Shown here in pieces: positions 1 to 7,680 of a stretch of 42,414 nt of DNA; within the stretch, counting starts at the first letter, position 1, and each line of letters begins with the position of its first letter. The notes beneath the pieces are model-generated. The model was not told the DNA's origin. It searched no databases and worked only from the letters and a program-made list of their open reading frames with translations. The translations under genes and the position numbers were made by a program. The DNA is from Alterirhizorhabdus solaris (GTDB lineage: Bacteria; Pseudomonadota; Alphaproteobacteria; Sphingomonadales; Sphingomonadaceae). Where the stretch lies: contig NZ_VNIM01000029.1 in NCBI RefSeq assembly GCF_007785815.1, positions 1 to 42,414 of the forward strand, written 5' to 3'.

Positions 1-507
1 AACCCGGCGCTTGCTCGCGCCATCATAGATGGCCGCCGGGGCGAGAAAGCGCGGGGTTTGTGCGCCGTCCTTGGAGTGGCGGGCCGCCTTCCTCACAGAG
101 GCAGCGTCGAAATCGGCGCGAAGCGCGATCGGCATGGCAAACTCCAATCCGTTTGCCATGTTGAATCAGGGCGCGCTGACGCTGGCAAGCCCCGCCGAGT
201 CACGATCTCTGAGCCTTGGTATTAGCCGAGCAAGGTGGGCACCCTTTGGATGCCCACCCGAAGCGGCACCTACGCTACGCTCCGGCTTGCTTTATAAGCA
301 TCCTGACTGACTGGTGTATATCCCGCCCTGCAGGCATAACCTTCCAATGCATCCCTGAGCGGGGCTGCTTGTGGGGGTCTCACATCGACCCACGCTGTTG
401 GCGCAAGGAGGGCGCGATCGGTGATCGTTCTCCTTCTCGACATCCTCGACGAAATCGTCTCTGGGATGCCGCGAGGCTCCTGCGGCTATATGCCGAAGGC
501 CCTCCTT
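1..507. other. Region without a supported gene
   Basis: I find no convincing coding region here. The open frames on the plus strand (for example 29-310) have no recognisable domain, and their residue composition looks like antisense or random GC-rich DNA. This is probably the intergenic or decayed interior of the leftmost integrative element, whose left end lies outside the window. Confidence 0.4.
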
Positions 508-1083
508 TCATCGCAGGGTGTTCAAACGTTGTTTCGGATTCAGCGGGTCTAGCGTGTCGTTTAAGCGCCCTGATTCTAGCACCATTTTTTCTGGATGGAA
601 ATCTACCGACCAGAAAAAGTCTACTCCTGTCCGCAGTGGGTCCGCATCAGCTCTCGGGACTTCCTTTGTGATGTAATCGATCCAGACTGTCGCCTCGGCG
701 ATTGGTTTTACGTGAATTTGCCCGCGCCCGCGAGATAGAGAGTTCCACTTCTCCGAGAGCTTTGCGAAGAAGGTGTCCTCCAGCCGGCACCCCATCCACC
801 GCAGGCTTAAATCCGCTGCTATATGAACATGCGCATTACTCGCCAAATGCTCAGGAAGGCCGAATGCCTGAAAGCGAAAATCGGAGGGGATGTTATCTAT
901 CCTCTTTCTACCAAATTTAAGACGATCCACCTCACGACAAAACAATCCAAAGCGTGATCTAAGAACATTGATACTGAGGTCATGTTCGTTCGGATTTAAC
1001 GTTATGGCATGAGTTGGACCACTGGCCTTGATCCAATCCTTCAGATGAGATCGTCTCTGACGAGATGAAAAGAGGGGTGACAC
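508..1083 (-). CDS. Small HUH-endonuclease-like (Rep-type) protein
   Basis: This 191-aa protein is not assigned to a named family, but it shows the three motifs of rolling-circle Rep/HUH nucleases in the right order. Motif 1 is THAITLN (near residue 24), motif 2 is the His-x-His of NAHVHIAAD (near residue 85), and motif 3 is YITK in WIDYITKE (near residue 137), where Tyr would be the DNA-attacking residue. In known HUH enzymes this set nicks one strand at a hairpin or origin. The start is GTG with GGAG about six bases upstream. No helicase domain follows, so it is a single-domain form. It lies downstream of integrase 1, on the same strand. Base composition is more AT-rich than its surroundings, which fits transferred DNA. 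The function is inferred from the motifs alone. Confidence 0.6.
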   Translation of the reverse strand: MSPLFSSRQRRSHLKDWIKASGPTHAITLNPNEHDLSINVLRSRFGLFCREVDRLKFGRKRIDNIPSDFRFQAFGLPEHLASNAHVHIAADLSLRWMGCRLEDTFFAKLSEKWNSLSRGRGQIHVKPIAEATVWIDYITKEVPRADADPLRTGVDFFWSVDFHPEKMVLESGRLNDTLDPLNPKQRLNTLR

Positions 1084-1149
1084 CCCATTCTCCTATCTAT
1101 TAGCGCGAGGTGTGCCCTTCGCGTCGCATCTTGGCCCTTGGATCTGGTG

Positions 1150-2895
1150 TCAGCCGCCCGGCGCTGGTGGGGGCGCAGGCAGTTTCAATCCGTCGAAGGT
1201 GCAGCCGCGGATCGCCGGATAAGTCTCTTCGATAGGAATGGTGCCGACATACCGGCGGTCCAATTCTGGTTTGGCATGTCCGATGACCTCGTTGATCGTA
1301 TTGGGGTGAAGGCTAAACCGACTGCTGCCCAACATTGATTTAAACGCTCCGCGCAGCGAGTGAAACGTGACCTCCCGTCGTGCGCCCGGCACAAGCTGAT
1401 CGCCCAAAACCGCTGGAATTACGGTACGATTAAACGCGCGAATGATCCTAGCGTTCGACCAGGCCGCGTCATCCTTGGCGAAGGAGGCGGACGTCTTCGG
1501 GCTTGCCCAGTCCGGGAATACGCGATCCTCGCCCTTGCGATGCAATGCAGCGATATACTCCACAAAGCCCTGAGCAAGCAGGGCGTCCAGAATCGGTACG
1601 CAACGTGAGTAGCCGCCCTTGGTGCGCCGGTAATCGTTATCGCGGATGACAATATGCGGGTGAGGGTCATCGAGCCGTACCTCTACTACTCGCAGTCCAC
1701 CAAGCTCACTAGCGCGACATCCCGTAAACAACGCCAGCATCGGCGCCCAGTACTCTGCGCCGCCTAAGCGGTGGGCGCCAGGCGCGTGCGTCCAGTCGGC
1801 CGATTTGCACCCAGTGAACCACGGGTGCGCAAACACCCGGTTGAGCTCGCCTACCGTTAGTGGACGTTTTGCAGGCATCACTGCCTTGTCCGATTTCGAG
1901 ACGAATGCGTCGACCTTGAAGCCGGTTGCCGGATTAGGTCCGGCAAACATTTCAGTCTCGATCGCATAATTGACGGCGGCTCTTAGCAAGCCGAGTCGCT
2001 TCTTTACGCTAGGCGCGGCCATTGGCCTGCTGACGCTGCCATCGGACTTGCCGCCCACTGTCTGACCCGCCAGATGTTCGACATATCGCTTAAAGTCGCT
2101 ACGGCTGAGCGCGTCGAGCGGCCGATCGCCCACAACGGCGGTAAAGGTTCGAAGGGCGAGGTTCACTTCGGACGTCGTTTTGGGCGGGAAGCTCTTTGCC
2201 CCAGCATAGGCAGTAACAACCTCGCTAATTGTTGGGATCGAAGTCGCCGGCTCGGCGACCGACCCCGGAAGGCGAAGTTTGGCTCTACCTGCCAGAAGCT
2301 CGTCAACGTCATGATCGCCAGCCAAATAACCTCGCCGGATCGCCGCTACGATGGCGCCAAACGCCTCGCTGCCAGCTGGGGCATCAAAACCGCATCTCTC
2401 GATGATTTCACGAGCTTCTCCGGTCGGCGACGGCAAATCGATGCGGCTCGGGTCTTCGAAGCCGGGCGTCTGGATCGCCCCCCGCCGTTCAGAGGCAAAT
2501 AATTCAAGGAGATGAACCCGATCTTCGAGCAGAGCGGCCGCATCAGCGTCAGCATCAGCGCGAAGGTAGTCACGCCGCCATGACGCGCTTACGGACCGAC
2601 GCCGCTGGTTCTCGATAGCGGCCAGATCATCATTCGTGACCAGCCTGACTAACCGTACTGAAGACAAGCTGAAAGCCTCTGGCAGGCCGCCACACGCGAC
2701 CGTCTGCCCGATCAGCGCCTCATATTCGCGTTCGGCCTCTGGCACCATACGACAGGCTTCCACCCTGTCTTTGGTGCGCAATGAAACGCGAAACTGCCGC
2801 CGGCCGCCAAGGGCTGCACGATGCTCCTCCGGTATCCAGCGCTCATACCTAAAAACATCCCCGCGCTTAGTCAGGTAGCGTACGTTTGCAGCCAT
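1150..2895 (-). CDS. Site-specific tyrosine recombinase (integrase 1)
   Basis: The protein (about 581 aa) has an N-terminal arm/DUF6538-like segment (MAANVRYLTKRGDVFRYERW), a central core-binding region, and a C-terminal catalytic domain. The catalytic residues are visible: Arg in LFTGCRASELGG, the His-x-x-Arg box in FHSLRGAF, then GHAKPELDRRYVG with His and the nucleophilic Tyr. It should integrate and excise the element to which it belongs. I chose the ATG at 2895, which follows a purine-rich aaggcggg; an ATG at 2916 would add seven residues. The N-terminal end lies about 110 bp from the attachment repeat at 3004, so this integrase probably belongs to the element ending there and extending left of the window. 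Confidence 0.93.
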   Translation of the reverse strand: MAANVRYLTKRGDVFRYERWIPEEHRAALGGRRQFRVSLRTKDRVEACRMVPEAEREYEALIGQTVACGGLPEAFSLSSVRLVRLVTNDDLAAIENQRRRSVSASWRRDYLRADADADAAALLEDRVHLLELFASERRGAIQTPGFEDPSRIDLPSPTGEAREIIERCGFDAPAGSEAFGAIVAAIRRGYLAGDHDVDELLAGRAKLRLPGSVAEPATSIPTISEVVTAYAGAKSFPPKTTSEVNLALRTFTAVVGDRPLDALSRSDFKRYVEHLAGQTVGGKSDGSVSRPMAAPSVKKRLGLLRAAVNYAIETEMFAGPNPATGFKVDAFVSKSDKAVMPAKRPLTVGELNRVFAHPWFTGCKSADWTHAPGAHRLGGAEYWAPMLALFTGCRASELGGLRVVEVRLDDPHPHIVIRDNDYRRTKGGYSRCVPILDALLAQGFVEYIAALHRKGEDRVFPDWASPKTSASFAKDDAAWSNARIIRAFNRTVIPAVLGDQLVPGARREVTFHSLRGAFKSMLGSSRFSLHPNTINEVIGHAKPELDRRYVGTIPIEETYPAIRGCTFDGLKLPAPPPAPGG

Positions 2896-3003
2896 CCCGC
2901 CTTGTCTTTCTCTCACACATTCCTCTCACACCAGAACCAGATAGACACCTGACTTGCAAGCATATATGCAATCTCAACGATCTAGATCCTGCCGGTTACT
3001 CAT

Positions 3004-3019
3004 CCCGTAGGGGTCACCA
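3004..3019 (+). repeat. Attachment-site core, copy 1 (att1)
   Basis: The 16 bases cccgtaggggtcacca recur identically at 13793 and 33414. They fit the 3' end of a tRNA (T-stem half, acceptor half AGGGGTC, A, CCA), the usual target of tyrosine recombinases. The copy lies between integrases 1 and 2, 12 bp from the stop codon of integrase 2. No T-loop or other tRNA body lies to its left, so it is an attachment remnant and not a tRNA gene. Confidence 0.8.
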
Positions 3020-3030
3020 CCTGCATTGGA

Positions 3031-4155
3031 TTAGGGTTCCTTTTCCGGTGTTTGTGTTGAGTGATTGGCTAACTCGCCAGCACGGTTAGCCAAATCAGCG
3101 TTGGACAGACGCCCGATCGCTGCACTTGCGAGCCGCCTCTGGTCGGCGCCTGCCGTGTACGTCGTCACCTCCGCGTCAGCTTTCCAGCCTCCGACGGATT
3201 TGATCGACTGCTGGCTCTCGCCGCTTTCCGCCAGCCGCCGCGCCATCGCCTTTCGGAGACCGTGCGAGGTGCATTGCGGCAACCCAGCTTCGTCGCACCA
3301 CTCGCGCATCTTATTGCCGAACCCGGCGCGGCTGAATGGTTTGCCGTATTCGGTCACGAGGAAGGTCTTGAAGCCGACCCGGTTCATTGCGCTGATCGCG
3401 TCCAGCAGCTGAGGCGCCGCCGGCAGCCAGAGGTCGGTCCCGGTCTTCCCCTGCCGATAATTGATCTGACCGTGTTTGAGCTGTTCCGGCCCGAGCAATC
3501 TCGCGTCACCGCGCCGCTGGCCAGTCCACAGCATGATTTCCAGCGCGAGCCGTGCTCGTGTCCCTAGCGGGTGGTGAGCCTGGTACTTGCCGATGTCCTC
3601 TTCCGACCACGAATAAAACCCCGATGTTTTAGGCGCCTGGACGCGCTCGGCGTCGTCCACCGGGTTCTCCGCAATCCAGTCGAGGCGTTTGGCATACGAG
3701 AAGAGCCGGCGGAGCTGCTTTCGCAGGCTCTGAGCGGCGAACGGCCCACCCACGACCCGCCCTCGATCGTTGGTCGCCTTCTTCGCCCGCTCAGCTAACA
3801 CCGCCTCGATATGCTGCCAGCCAAAGTTGGCCACGAGGTCGTCGGCGAAAGGCTCGCGAAAGCTCTCGATCAAGAGGCGTCGGCGGCGTTGATCGTCCAG
3901 GCCGCCCCGGTTGAAGTTAGTCGAACCGTAGTAGCGCGCCACGAGGTCGCCTACCGATCGAGGAATGCACCGTCCTTCCCCAGCGCGGATCGGGGCGCCC
4001 GCTTCACAAGCCGCCAGTTCTTCTTTGAACCCCGCCGTGTCGGGCGGATTGCGGAAATAGTAGGTGGCGAAGCCAGTCTTTCGCCACCGCCACCGCAGCT
4101 TGCCATGCCGGTCCGTGAAGCTGGAGACGTTTGGATAGCGCCGCTTCCGGGTCAC
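3031..4155 (-). CDS. Site-specific tyrosine recombinase (integrase 2)
   Basis: This 374-aa tyrosine recombinase has an N-terminal arm domain (RRYPNVSSFTDRHGKLRWRW), a SAM-like core-binding region (about residues 80-170), and a catalytic domain. Active-site boxes are visible: MLWTGQRRGDARLL with Arg, TSHGLRKAMARRLAE with His-x-x-Arg, and GGWKADAEVTTYT, where Trp replaces the second His and Tyr is the nucleophile. The start is GTG at 4155, overlapping the stop of the 59-aa gene upstream (GTGA), so translation is probably coupled. The stop codon lies 12 bp from the attachment core at 3004, as expected for the integrase of element A. Confidence 0.95.
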   Translation of the reverse strand: MTRKRRYPNVSSFTDRHGKLRWRWRKTGFATYYFRNPPDTAGFKEELAACEAGAPIRAGEGRCIPRSVGDLVARYYGSTNFNRGGLDDQRRRRLLIESFREPFADDLVANFGWQHIEAVLAERAKKATNDRGRVVGGPFAAQSLRKQLRRLFSYAKRLDWIAENPVDDAERVQAPKTSGFYSWSEEDIGKYQAHHPLGTRARLALEIMLWTGQRRGDARLLGPEQLKHGQINYRQGKTGTDLWLPAAPQLLDAISAMNRVGFKTFLVTEYGKPFSRAGFGNKMREWCDEAGLPQCTSHGLRKAMARRLAESGESQQSIKSVGGWKADAEVTTYTAGADQRRLASAAIGRLSNADLANRAGELANHSTQTPEKEP

Positions 4156-4331
4156 GACCGCAGCAGCCTATCGAGCGGGTTGACGGAAGTCGCCGCCGGA
4201 GTGTCGCTGAAAACGAGACGGATCGCACCGTCCGGTCCGATGACGCACTCGCTCGGCCTGAGGCCAGCCTTCACCGCTGCGCGAAGAGCGCGGGTGGCGT
4301 CGGCCTGCCTGAAGCGGGCAGCGACCGTCAT
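4152..4331 (-). CDS. Small 59-aa protein coupled to integrase
   Basis: This short gene encodes 59 residues beginning MTVAARFRQADATRALRA and ending in LDRLLRS. It overlaps the gene upstream by four bases (ATGA) and the integrase start downstream (GTGA), so it is embedded in a tightly coupled three-gene operon. Small basic proteins with a helix (RQADATRALRAAVKAG) followed by a segment like CVIGPDGAIRLVF commonly precede integrases in alphaproteobacterial prophages and islands. An excisionase or integrase accessory role is possible but not shown by any motif. Reality is supported by the overlaps on both sides. Confidence 0.75.
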   Translation of the reverse strand: MTVAARFRQADATRALRAAVKAGLRPSECVIGPDGAIRLVFSDTPAATSVNPLDRLLRS

Positions 4332-5011
4332 GCCTCGAAGCTCAACCCGAACAAGCGATCGACCTTATCCGGCTGCTGCGCTCCGCTGATTGCATACGCG
4401 ACCGCGCGGAGCAGATCTCCGTTCAATTCCGCCGACAGGTTTTTGCCCGTGCGGAACCGCAGCATCTCTTGCTCATAGGCCAAGACGCGCGGATCGTCGG
4501 GGGATGTGGGCCGGTTTTTAATCAGGTCGACCATAGCGGGATGAGCGAAGCGGAGGATGATGCCGCCGGCTTCCAGATTACAAGCTGCGGCGCCACGGAA
4601 CAGGTTGAGCTGAAGCGGCGCCTCGACCGCAAACTTGAAGCCGCGCTTGCGAAGAGCAGCGTCAAACGATCCATCCGCGATCGAGCTGAGCAGCGTCGTG
4701 AGGCTGTCCTCTAGTAATGAGCGATCGCCATCGTGCTCTTTACCCCTCCCGCTGCTGCTCTCGCGGGCATTGTTCACGAGGGAGCTGAAGGTCGCTTCGG
4801 CGTCAGCGGCCCGCTCGGGATGATCTGTCGCGGCACAAGCGATGAGGAAACGGGAGGCATCGAGGAAAGTCATCTTTGCAGCGCCGCGTCCCCTCCCGGC
4901 TTTGGAAACCCGACCCGCTTCCCGAAGCCGCCGAGCGAACAAATTCAACGTCGCCTCGGTATCGACGCGATGTTCGGCGCATATCGCCACGAGGTCGCTC
5001 AGCAATGCCAT
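4328..5011 (-). CDS. Hypothetical protein, first gene of the integrase operon
   Basis: The protein is 227 aa and begins MALLSDLVAICAEHRVD. I do not recognise a named domain. The N-terminal 45 residues look helical and basic (TLNLFARRLREAGRVSKAGRGRGAAKM), which could bind DNA. The rest is helical, with a Ser/Gly-rich linker near residue 88. It is the promoter-proximal gene of a chain ending in integrase 2, with ATGA overlap to the 59-aa gene. The position suggests a regulator or accessory factor of integration/excision, but this is inferred only from position. The shine-dalgarno before 5011 is weak. Confidence 0.75.
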   Translation of the reverse strand: MALLSDLVAICAEHRVDTEATLNLFARRLREAGRVSKAGRGRGAAKMTFLDASRFLIACAATDHPERAADAEATFSSLVNNARESSSGRGKEHDGDRSLLEDSLTTLLSSIADGSFDAALRKRGFKFAVEAPLQLNLFRGAAACNLEAGGIILRFAHPAMVDLIKNRPTSPDDPRVLAYEQEMLRFRTGKNLSAELNGDLLRAVAYAISGAQQPDKVDRLFGLSFEA

Positions 5012-5109
5012 ATCGGTGCGATACGCCGTTAAAGATGACAGCGCAACGTTTATCAGCGTAGCGCACCGATAATCATTCTGGTCGAGCTCGCCGCTTCCGC
5101 CGCCCTGTC

Positions 5110-5397
5110 TTACCCGGACGGCAGGCAGTAGAGCCGATCAGCCAAAGCTCGATCGATGCAGAGCCGCAACAGCTCAAGCCGCTGCTGATTGACTGCCGAC
5201 CAGCGGGCTTCCCTCTTCCGCTTCGCGGTGCCGTTGACCAGCCTCCGCATCAAAGGGAAGAGCTGATCGGAGGCGACTTGATCCACGAAGGACGCGAGCT
5301 CGTCCATCGGTCGCGGCAGGATCACCCCGGCGTCATCGGTCGCGAGTGATGGGGGGAAGAACAGTGGTCGACCTACGGCATTGAGGGTCTGTGTCAT
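5110..5397 (-). CDS. Hypothetical 95-aa protein
   Basis: The protein begins MTQTLNAVGRPLFFPPS and is 95 aa long. It has no domain I recognise. The C-terminal half is helical, with a basic stretch (GTAKRKREARW) and a Cys-containing helix (LELLRLCIDRALADRLYC). The ATG overlaps the stop of the gene upstream (ATGA), so the two small genes are translationally coupled and transcribed leftwards from the divergent control region at 5715-5801. Such small paired genes are typical of the early region of temperate phages and satellites. Longer readings of this frame upstream of 5397 are antisense to the neighbour and were not used. Confidence 0.65.
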   Translation of the reverse strand: MTQTLNAVGRPLFFPPSLATDDAGVILPRPMDELASFVDQVASDQLFPLMRRLVNGTAKRKREARWSAVNQQRLELLRLCIDRALADRLYCLPSG

Positions 5398-5714
5398 GCT
5401 CGTGCCACCCCTTGCGCCAGACGGCGCACGTCCACCGCCAACGACTCGGCCACCAGCGTGGGCGTCCCAAGGTCGGCAAGGATCACGCGCAGTTTGGTAG
5501 CGAAGGCGGACAGGTCCGGCGCAGGCGCCGCCGTGAGCTGCATGGCTGCGCGATCGACTGCATCCCCTACGGCAATCTCGCGCTCGATTGAGGATGAGCA
5601 TGGAAGCGCATCGCGCGCCGCTGTTGCTTTGGCATACCGTGCCAACGCGAGATTGAAGGTGACGCGATCGGTATTGGCCGGCGTCGGCGCCGGCAGTAGG
5701 GCATGTGTAGCCAT
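5394..5714 (-). CDS. Hypothetical 106-aa protein
   Basis: The protein begins MATHALLPAPTPANTDRVTF and is 106 aa. It is predicted helical, with no recognised domain. I chose the ATG at 5714 because ggagagac lies at the right distance upstream and because an upstream ATG at 5792 would run through the divergent promoter region. It is coupled by ATGA overlap to the 95-aa gene. It is the first leftward gene opposite the ribbon-helix-helix regulator, so the two transcripts probably share control. Confidence 0.65.
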   Translation of the reverse strand: MATHALLPAPTPANTDRVTFNLALARYAKATAARDALPCSSSIEREIAVGDAVDRAAMQLTAAPAPDLSAFATKLRVILADLGTPTLVAESLAVDVRRLAQGVARA

Positions 5715-5801
5715 GATCGTCTCTCCGGGACGGTGGTGGTTAGAGCCAGCGCGAGGTGTAGGAGCCTTGCGTTGGCTCGATATTTCTGGCACACGTTAAC
5801 T
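5715..5801. promoter_or_regulatory. Divergent control region of element A
   Basis: This 87-bp gap separates two divergently transcribed genes, one encoding a ribbon-helix-helix DNA-binding protein. A direct repeat tggcacac occurs at 5787-5794 and 5819-5826, spaced 32 bp, around gttaac and the palindrome tgacgtca (5803-5810). This resembles the autoregulatory operators of small repressors. No -10/-35 pair is clear enough to assign. Confidence 0.4.
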
Positions 5802-6062
5802 ATGACGTCAACCATAAATGGCACACAGAAACGGAAACCAGGGCGGCCTGCGACCGGGGAAAGCCCCCGCGTTCCCGTGCGTCTCACACCTGAGGTTCTT
5901 GGGATGCTGGATCTCTACTGCGGCCAAGCCGGCATAAGTCGATCAGATGTTGTCCGTGAAGCAATGATGCTCTGGATACGCAGTTATCGCGATATACTGA
6001 TCACGTGCGGCGCGGACGAGGCAAGAGTCGACCGACTTAGCGAACATTACAGCCATACTTAG
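5802..6062 (+). CDS. Ribbon-helix-helix (CopG/Arc-type) regulator
   Basis: This 86-aa protein has a basic N-terminal tail (QKRKPGRPATGESPR) and then the pattern VPVRLTPEVLGMLDLYCGQAGISRSDVVREAMMLWI (residues about 26-61): a short beta strand, helix A, the G-[IV]-S-R-S-D turn and helix B, typical of MetJ/Arc repressors. It should bind operator DNA as a dimer. The likely targets are its own promoter and the divergent leftward genes. I chose ATG 5802; an ATG at 5703 would overlap the divergent gene. It could also be the antitoxin half of a toxin-antitoxin pair, but no adjacent toxin is recognisable. Confidence 0.8.
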   Translation: MTSTINGTQKRKPGRPATGESPRVPVRLTPEVLGMLDLYCGQAGISRSDVVREAMMLWIRSYRDILITCGADEARVDRLSEHYSHT

Positions 6063-6121
6063 GTTACGCATCCAGTCCGATCAGCTCGCAAGGCCTTGTG
6101 CTTCGTCTTTAAGGGTATGGC

Positions 6122-7024
6122 ATGTCCGATATCACCGGTGGTTTGATCGCAGACCTCAATCGACAGAAAAAGCATGCGGAGAATTTGGCAGCACGAGAAA
6201 AGGCGGAGCGTGACGGGTTGGACAAGCTGCCAACGATAGCGTCCCTCTGCCTAGCACGGCCTCTTTACGACGCAGTCGAAACGGACAGTCGAGTATATCT
6301 AAGGATGCTGCGCGGCGAGCCGGTCCAGTTCGATGCATTTTGTACTGGCTGCGGCACTACGTCCATATTCAAGGACCAGCTTTCTAGAGGTGGTGGCGCT
6401 GGATCGTCACAGGCCAACGACTGGATGCTCCAGCCTGGGCAGTTCAACATCATTGTCTTCTGCCAGCGAGCCGGCCACAAGTACACGTTCTGCTTTGACT
6501 ATCGTGACTCAAAGCTTTTGAAGTTTGGGCAGATGCCCTCGCTTGAGGATGTGGCAGGGCAGGACATTAGAAAGTATGCTCCGCTGTTGCGCGACGGCTA
6601 TTTCGGCGAGCTAAAGCGAGCAACTGGCCTCGCTAGCCACGGTATCGGCATCGGCTCATTCGTATATCTACGCCGAATCTTTGAGAAGCTTATTAGCGAT
6701 CATCATACTACCCTTGAAAAAAGCGGGAAAGCTGTAGAGGGCTTTGCGACGTTGCGAATGGAAGACAAAATTGGAGCTTTGAAAGATGTGTTGCCGCCGG
6801 CACTGGTAAAGAACAAGGCTGCATACTCGATCCTTAGCAGTGGCATCCACGCCCTCGATGAAGACACCTGTCGCAGTTATTTCCCTGTTGTACGTGCCGC
6901 TATTATCGAAATCCTTGAACAGGATTTGCGTGCACGTGAGGAGGCAAAAGCCGCCGCCGCGTTGGAAGTCGAAATCGCGAGACTTGCTGGCGCGGTTAAA
7001 TCCGCTGCCGGTCCCGTCAAGTGA
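6122..7024 (+). CDS. Zinc-ribbon protein of unknown function, possible defence cargo
   Basis: The protein is 300 aa. A Lys/Arg/Glu-rich helical N-terminus is followed by a likely zinc-binding knuckle (C74-x2-C77 in FCTGCGTTSIF, with C114 and H119 in FCQRAGHKYTF). A helical C-terminal half contains SHGIGIGSFVYLRRIFEKLI. This zinc-ribbon-then-helical-bundle layout resembles DUF4145/HEPN-type proteins found in restriction and abortive-infection contexts, but the match is weak and no catalytic motif is certain (RATGLASH at about residue 166 could be read as R-x6-H). Base composition is visibly more AT-rich than the flanks, pointing to recently acquired cargo. The stop overlaps the next gene (GTGA). 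Confidence 0.7.
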   Translation: MSDITGGLIADLNRQKKHAENLAAREKAERDGLDKLPTIASLCLARPLYDAVETDSRVYLRMLRGEPVQFDAFCTGCGTTSIFKDQLSRGGGAGSSQANDWMLQPGQFNIIVFCQRAGHKYTFCFDYRDSKLLKFGQMPSLEDVAGQDIRKYAPLLRDGYFGELKRATGLASHGIGIGSFVYLRRIFEKLISDHHTTLEKSGKAVEGFATLRMEDKIGALKDVLPPALVKNKAAYSILSSGIHALDEDTCRSYFPVVRAAIIEILEQDLRAREEAKAAAALEVEIARLAGAVKSAAGPVK

Positions 7025-7248
7025 AGCGAACGGAAGCGGAGCCTGCGATCCGGGCTCTAGTCGGCCAATGGGCAAAGGCGGCTTGCGTGCACGTCGGTTC
7101 AGCGGAACAGCCGTCGTTCACCGCCTTCAAGCGCTGGGCCGAAGCTGAGGGCTATGGCAGCTATTTCGTGTTCCGCTCCACCATGGGTGCTTTGGACGAC
7201 GCGGAACGATGGTTCGACCAAGAGCTGCGGCAGGCCTGGCGCAACTAG
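7021..7248 (+). CDS. Small conserved-looking 75-aa protein
   Basis: The gene starts at GTG 7021, overlapping the preceding stop by four bases. The 75-aa product has a dense, domain-like sequence: ALVGQWAKAACV, FTAFKRWAEAEGYGSYFVF, and AERWFDQELRQAWRN at the end. Small proteins with this 'sFxxFkxWaexxGYgsYFxFRS...DAexWFDqEL' style occur in sphingomonad mobile DNA, as far as I recall, without a known function. It may act with the zinc-ribbon protein or be an independent element gene. It is the last rightward gene before the repeat region. Confidence 0.7.
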   Translation: MKRTEAEPAIRALVGQWAKAACVHVGSAEQPSFTAFKRWAEAEGYGSYFVFRSTMGALDDAERWFDQELRQAWRN

Positions 7249-7365
7249 GATTTGCTCCGTGCCTCCGCGATCACCGGTCCGGTGTAATACACTGCTACCA
7301 CCGACCATATCCTGCCCTCGCCCCTCTCGACCTTAAGACGATTGGTCGAGGCCGCCAGGATCATC

Positions 7366-7380
7366 CTTGCACTGTGCAAG
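7366..7380. repeat. Palindrome cttgcac-t-gtgcaag
   Basis: This is a perfect 7-bp inverted repeat around one base. A second copy differing only at the centre (a in place of t) lies at 7488-7502, one in each interval between the iteron-like units. Two near-identical palindromes suggest a binding site for a dimeric protein. There is no T-run, so it is not a terminator. Confidence 0.7.
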
Positions 7381-7487
7381 CCTCACACCATTGGCGGGTT
7401 AGTAACCTGCTACCATCGGCCATATCCTGCCCTCGCCCCAAGCCCTCGCTTTGGACGGCTCGGGATCGGGCGTGAGGGAAGGAACGG

Positions 7488-7502
7488 CTTGCACAGTGCA
7501 AG
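7488..7502. repeat. Palindrome cttgcac-a-gtgcaag
   Basis: This is the second copy of the 15-bp palindrome found at 7366-7380, 122 bp away, again between iteron-like units. Confidence 0.7.
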
Positions 7503-7680
7503 ACCTGCCGCCCGGATGTTAAAGACTGCTACCACTCAACATATCCTGCCCTCGCCCCCATGAACCGCATATCCCTGCCCTCGCCCCCATGAACCGCATA
7601 TCCCTGCGCTACGAAGCCTCCGCCGTGAACAGGAACGGCGACTTGAGCTAATGGCTGCAGCTATTCGCGCGCTCGGTTGA

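Larger units (their letters stand above)
7290..7605. repeat. Iteron-like repeat region, possible replication origin of element A
   Basis: A roughly 33-bp unit, ctgctaccac plus a variable six bases plus catatcctgccctcgcccc, occurs at 7292-7324, 7407-7439 and 7526-7558, all in the same orientation and about 115-120 bp apart. A related 29-bp unit, gccctcgcccccatgaaccg followed by catatccct, is tandemly duplicated at 7548-7576 and 7577-7605. Two 15-bp palindromes lie between the main units. The spacing and the presence of a primase-helicase in the element suggest an origin or a regulator-binding array. No gene is apparent in this stretch. Confidence 0.7.

Noticed and set aside
29-310. A 93-aa frame at the left edge
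   Set aside because: No ribosome site, no domain, and an amino-acid mix typical of non-coding GC-rich DNA.
3004-3019. An intact tRNA gene at one of the attachment repeats
   Set aside because: None of the three copies has a T-loop (TTCRANY) or any cloverleaf-compatible sequence to its left, so only the 3' end is present.
7366-7502. The two palindromes as rho-independent terminators or ParB parS sites
   Set aside because: No T-run follows on either strand, and the sequence does not match the tgtttcacgtgaaaca-type parS consensus.
7290-7605. CRISPR array
   Set aside because: The repeats are few and degenerate, with intervals of about 85 bp that contain palindromes and not uniform spacers, and no cas genes are nearby.
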